Made by a program: the position numbers and the translations under genes
The notes under the pieces: generated by a model
The model's input: the letters and a program-made list of their open reading frames with translations, nothing else
Databases searched by the model: none
What the model was told of the DNA's origin: nothing
In this document: positions 61,131 to 64,000 of the stretch, piece after piece
Position numbering within the stretch: position 1 is the first letter of the stretch
How the letters are laid out: each line of letters starts with the position of its first letter
Assembly: GCA_014529385.2 (NCBI GenBank)
Contig: CM043945.1
Span: 155,810,741 to 155,874,740, forward strand
Source: Adiantum capillus-veneris
Lineage: Eukaryota > Streptophyta > Polypodiopsida > Polypodiales > Pteridaceae
Direction of reading: 5' to 3'
Length of the DNA: 64,000 bases

Positions 61131-61897
61131 AGAGCAATCCTTTGAAAGTACTGCAACAATGGAGCACAGTGAAGAACTGTCTATCAGCTCATCGTCATTG
61201 AGTAGAGAAGCTCAACTTCAGCATAGAAAATTAATGAGGGAATATTGGGCTGCTCAGAAACGAAAGCAACGTAAGGCAACGGTCAACTTTGTGACGGAAA
61301 GCAATACAGGGGAGATGGATGAAAGAAAGAAACGAAGGATATGTCAATCTATGGTACAATAATTTGATACATTAACCATGGGAATGGATGCAAGTGGTAG
61401 GAAGGAAATCTTTGATGAACTTCTTCAACATCCTTGCTTCCTTACTATGCAGAGTAAATCCAAAGAGTTGGAAGCAATTATGCTGAGAAACATCCGCAAC
61501 ACTTAGAATCATGTGAAGGTCCCAAGATCTTCAGACGAGTTTTTTTTGAAGAAATCATCAACAATGATGATGTTGGTGAATGGTGGAAGCAAGGAGCAAA
61601 ACACTGACATGAGCATACCGCAAGCTGCCAAGCTTATGGGGATCCACAAAAGAAACTTATATTCAGCCAAACATCACTTAATAGTGTCAAGTGAATCCGA
61701 TGGTTTGTTCCCTGCATCTACGTGTCATAGAGATGATGCACGGAGAACTCACATCACTCAAACTATTAAAGACATAGTCTTTCAATTTTGGACGGATGAG
61801 ACGAGGGTGTCCCCCAACAAGAAATATGTTTGCAGTAAGAGACTAGCTAGATGTTCATATGTAAAGCATCCAATCCACCTTCTTGAGGAGCCTCATG
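61131..61897 (+). pseudogene. N-terminal exon of a DUF7869-type transposase-like gene, two nonsense codons
   Basis: Exon after acceptor TTCTTGTAG (ends 61130), ATG at 61159 (MEHSEELSISS), to a probable donor after CCTCAT near 61897. Basic region KRKQRK, then AAKLMGIHKRNLYSAKHHL (helix-turn-helix-like) and DIVFQFWTDETRVSPNKKYV, a pattern I associate with the N-terminus of plant DUF7869 proteins. In-frame TAA (61360-61362) and TAG (61504-61506) interrupt one otherwise open frame. The rest of the gene would lie beyond a repeat-filled intron to the right of the window. No similar exon was found in the giant element, so the two genes may be different halves of one family. Confidence 0.55.
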
Positions 61898-61909
61898 TAA
61901 TTGATATAT

Positions 61910-62470
61910 TTTTAAAGCACTTTTTATTGGTGCTACCACTCATATTCCTGCACAACATTATGTTTCTATACCACTTTTTATTGGTGCTACAACTCATTAC
62001 TACCACAACATTATGTTTCTATACTTCTTTTTATTAGTGCTACAGCTTGTTTTGGTGTTTTGCACCACTTTCTAGTGGTGCTGCAACATTAAAAAGTGGT
62101 GAAACATTACTATATTGGTCTCTAATTGTATCTGAACCACTTATAAAATCTGATCAATAGTTCTAAATGTTTTTGAAGCACTTTTAGTGTGTTTGAACTA
62201 GTTTTTAATGTTTTGCAGCAGGTTTTAATGTTTAAGAAACAGTTTTTTCTAGAAATGCACCAACGCTTCACCATAAACCGTACAAAGTGGTGTTCACCCA
62301 CTAAAAAGTCTTGTTTACCCAATGCTAACAGACGTGTTTTACAAACTCGTAGGGGTGTTACAAGTGCAAACGTTTTTGGTGGTGCAGCTCACTTTTTCCA
62401 AGTGATGTAGAAGCTTTTAGTCATGGTGCAACAGTTATAGTAGTGCCATAGACTTTTTACTCCTGCTGCA
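61910..62470. repeat. Short tandem repeats leading into array 2
   Basis: CACTTTTTATTGGTGCTAC recurs about every 55 bp, then diverged GTGGTG/CACCAC words, the start of the palindrome array. Confidence 0.7.
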
Positions 62471-64000
62471 TGAATGGTGCCCACCACCTTATGATGATAA
62501 CCAAAACCATATTAGTGGAGTTTGAACACATTTTGTTAGTAAACACTTACAAGTGTTGTCACACCACAATGAAGCGGTGCACACAACACTTACACGTATA
62601 AAAACCACTTTCACGTGGTGTCTGACAGCATTCAAGTGGTGAGAAGACACTTTCATGTGCTAAGTCACTACGTCAATCCATCACTCCATGCAAGTGGTGA
62701 GGCACCACTCCCAAGTGGTGTGACACTACTTTCAAGTAGTAACTAAAACCTTATCACTGCAATCAAGCGGAAAGTTCCCACTTTCAAGTGGCCAGACACC
62801 GCATTCAAGTGACAAGAAAATGTGTTAAAGTGGTGATTGCCCATTTTGAACTAGTTTCTCACCACTCTCAAGTGGGGAGACACCACTTTCATGTACAAAG
62901 TACTACGTTAGTCATCACTCCATGCAAGTGGTGAGACACCACTCCCAAGTGGTGAGACACCACTTTCAAGTGGCCGAACACCACATTCCAATGACTTGAA
63001 TCCGCGTTCAAGTGGTGACTACCCACTTTGAACTAGTTTCTCACCATTCTCAAGTGGTCATCAAGTGGTGAGATACCACTTTCAAGTGATAGCTTAAACC
63101 TGGTCACTGCAATCAAGCGGCAAGCTCCTGCTTTCAAGTGGCCAGACATCGCATTGAAGTGACCAAAATCAGCGTTCAAGTGGTGACTGCCCACTTTAAA
63201 GTAGTTGCTCACTAATTTCAAGTGGTCATCAAGTGGTGAGACACCACTTTCATGTGCTAAGTCACTACGTCAATCATCACTCCATGCAAGTGATGAGGCA
63301 CCACTCCCAAGTGGCAAGACACCACTTTCAAGTGGTAGCTAAAACCTTGTCACTGCAATCAAGCGGCAAGTTCTCGGTTTCAAGTGACCAGAAACCGCAT
63401 TCAAGTGACCAGAATCCGCGTTGAAGTGGTGACTTCCCACTTTGAAGTAGTTGCTCACCACTCTCAAGTGGTCATGAAGCACTTTTCACAAGAGCTCCTC
63501 CACTTCCAAGTTGTGTTGGACCACTATCTAGTTCTGATGCTGGTCTGTCACCTAGTATTTTGTCCCTCCCAGCTACTTTTTAAGTGCTAGATTTTAATTG
63601 GTGACTGGCCACTTTGAACTAGTCGCTCACCACTCTAAAGTGGTCATCAAACACTTTCCACAAGAGCTCGTTCACTTTCAAGTTGTGTTGGACTACTATC
63701 TAGTGCTAATGTTGGTCTATCGCCTAGTATTTTGTCCCCCCCAGCTACTTTTTAAGTGGTGCTAGTTCTGAACTTCCCCAAAACTTTCATGTCCTTACTC
63801 ACCACTTTTTAATCGTTGCCCACCATATTCAAGCAGTGCACACCATTTTTTATTGGTGGTTCATCACCATCAACAAGTGGTTTGAATTCACTTTTAAGTC
63901 GTGCCAAACCACTTTTTAGTTATGCTGAATGCGGTTTCACACCACTATTAAGTTGTCGTCACACAAGCTCTTAATATTCTACCTTTTTGTATGGTTACTA
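62471..64000. repeat. CCACTT/AAGTGG palindrome array, runs off the window
   Basis: Dozens of near-palindromes of the type CACCACTTTCAAGTGGTG or CACCACTCCCAAGTGGTG, spaced about 20-40 bp, with a higher-order repeat of roughly 290 bp (for example CTAAGTCACTACGTCAATC near 62659 and 63257). Unrelated in sequence to the CCTATGGCC array but the same in design. Confidence 0.9.

Overview
This looks like nuclear DNA from a land plant with a large, repeat-rich genome. The evidence is Ty3/Gypsy LTR retrotransposons, En/Spm (CACTA) transposons with plant-type TNP2/TNPA genes, a captured plant HIPP gene fragment, spliceosomal introns and long CT/GT/GA microsatellites. A fern or another seed-free plant is my guess from the overall style, not shown. 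I see no clear single-copy host gene; almost everything recognisable is mobile-element DNA, much of it nested.

Layout. 1-6105: a CACTA transposon cut by the window start, with a seven-exon TNP2-TNPA gene and a captured heavy-metal-associated isoprenylated protein (HIPP) fragment. 6106-18946: decayed AT-rich DNA with a probable 3' LTR (about 10968-11922) and a degenerate Gypsy gag-protease stretch (about 15600-17870). 18947-19365 plus 56536-57623: one minus-strand Gypsy LTR, split by a very large insertion.

19366-56531: the main discovery candidate, a 37,166-bp insertion bounded by 30-bp terminal inverted repeats (27/30 identical, first 15 perfect) and flanked by a 4-bp duplication (ATTT). 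The two flanks are the two halves of the same LTR, and a second LTR copy at 58515-60044 shows the uninterrupted order, so the insertion is well supported. Inside it sit a younger Tat-like LTR retrotransposon (34449-43669, CTAG duplication) and a deleted CACTA element (43993-46973, TCT duplication). Without these the element is about 25.0 kb. It carries an interrupted DUF7869/TNP1-like putative transposase gene (52878-56102, +), a two-module FCP1/NIF phosphatase-like gene (21190-24074, -), a gene with a ParB-like GQHS motif (30306-33042, -), and many kilobases of short palindromic repeats built on CCTATGGCCC/GGGCCATAGG.

58515-60044: a plus-strand Gypsy LTR with primer-binding site, next to a minus-strand chromodomain-integrase fragment. 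60058-64000: the start of what looks like a second element of the same general design, with an N-terminal transposase-like exon (61131-61897) followed by an array of a different palindrome (CCACTT-n-AAGTGG) that runs off the window.

How the parts fit: the proposed transposase would act on the AACACC-type ends and on related subterminal AACACC/GGTGTT motifs. The FCP1-like and ParB-like genes would be accessory or cargo genes. Every in-frame stop in these genes can be explained by one C-to-T change in a CAA, CAG or CGA codon, so this copy is probably dead and decayed by cytosine deamination.
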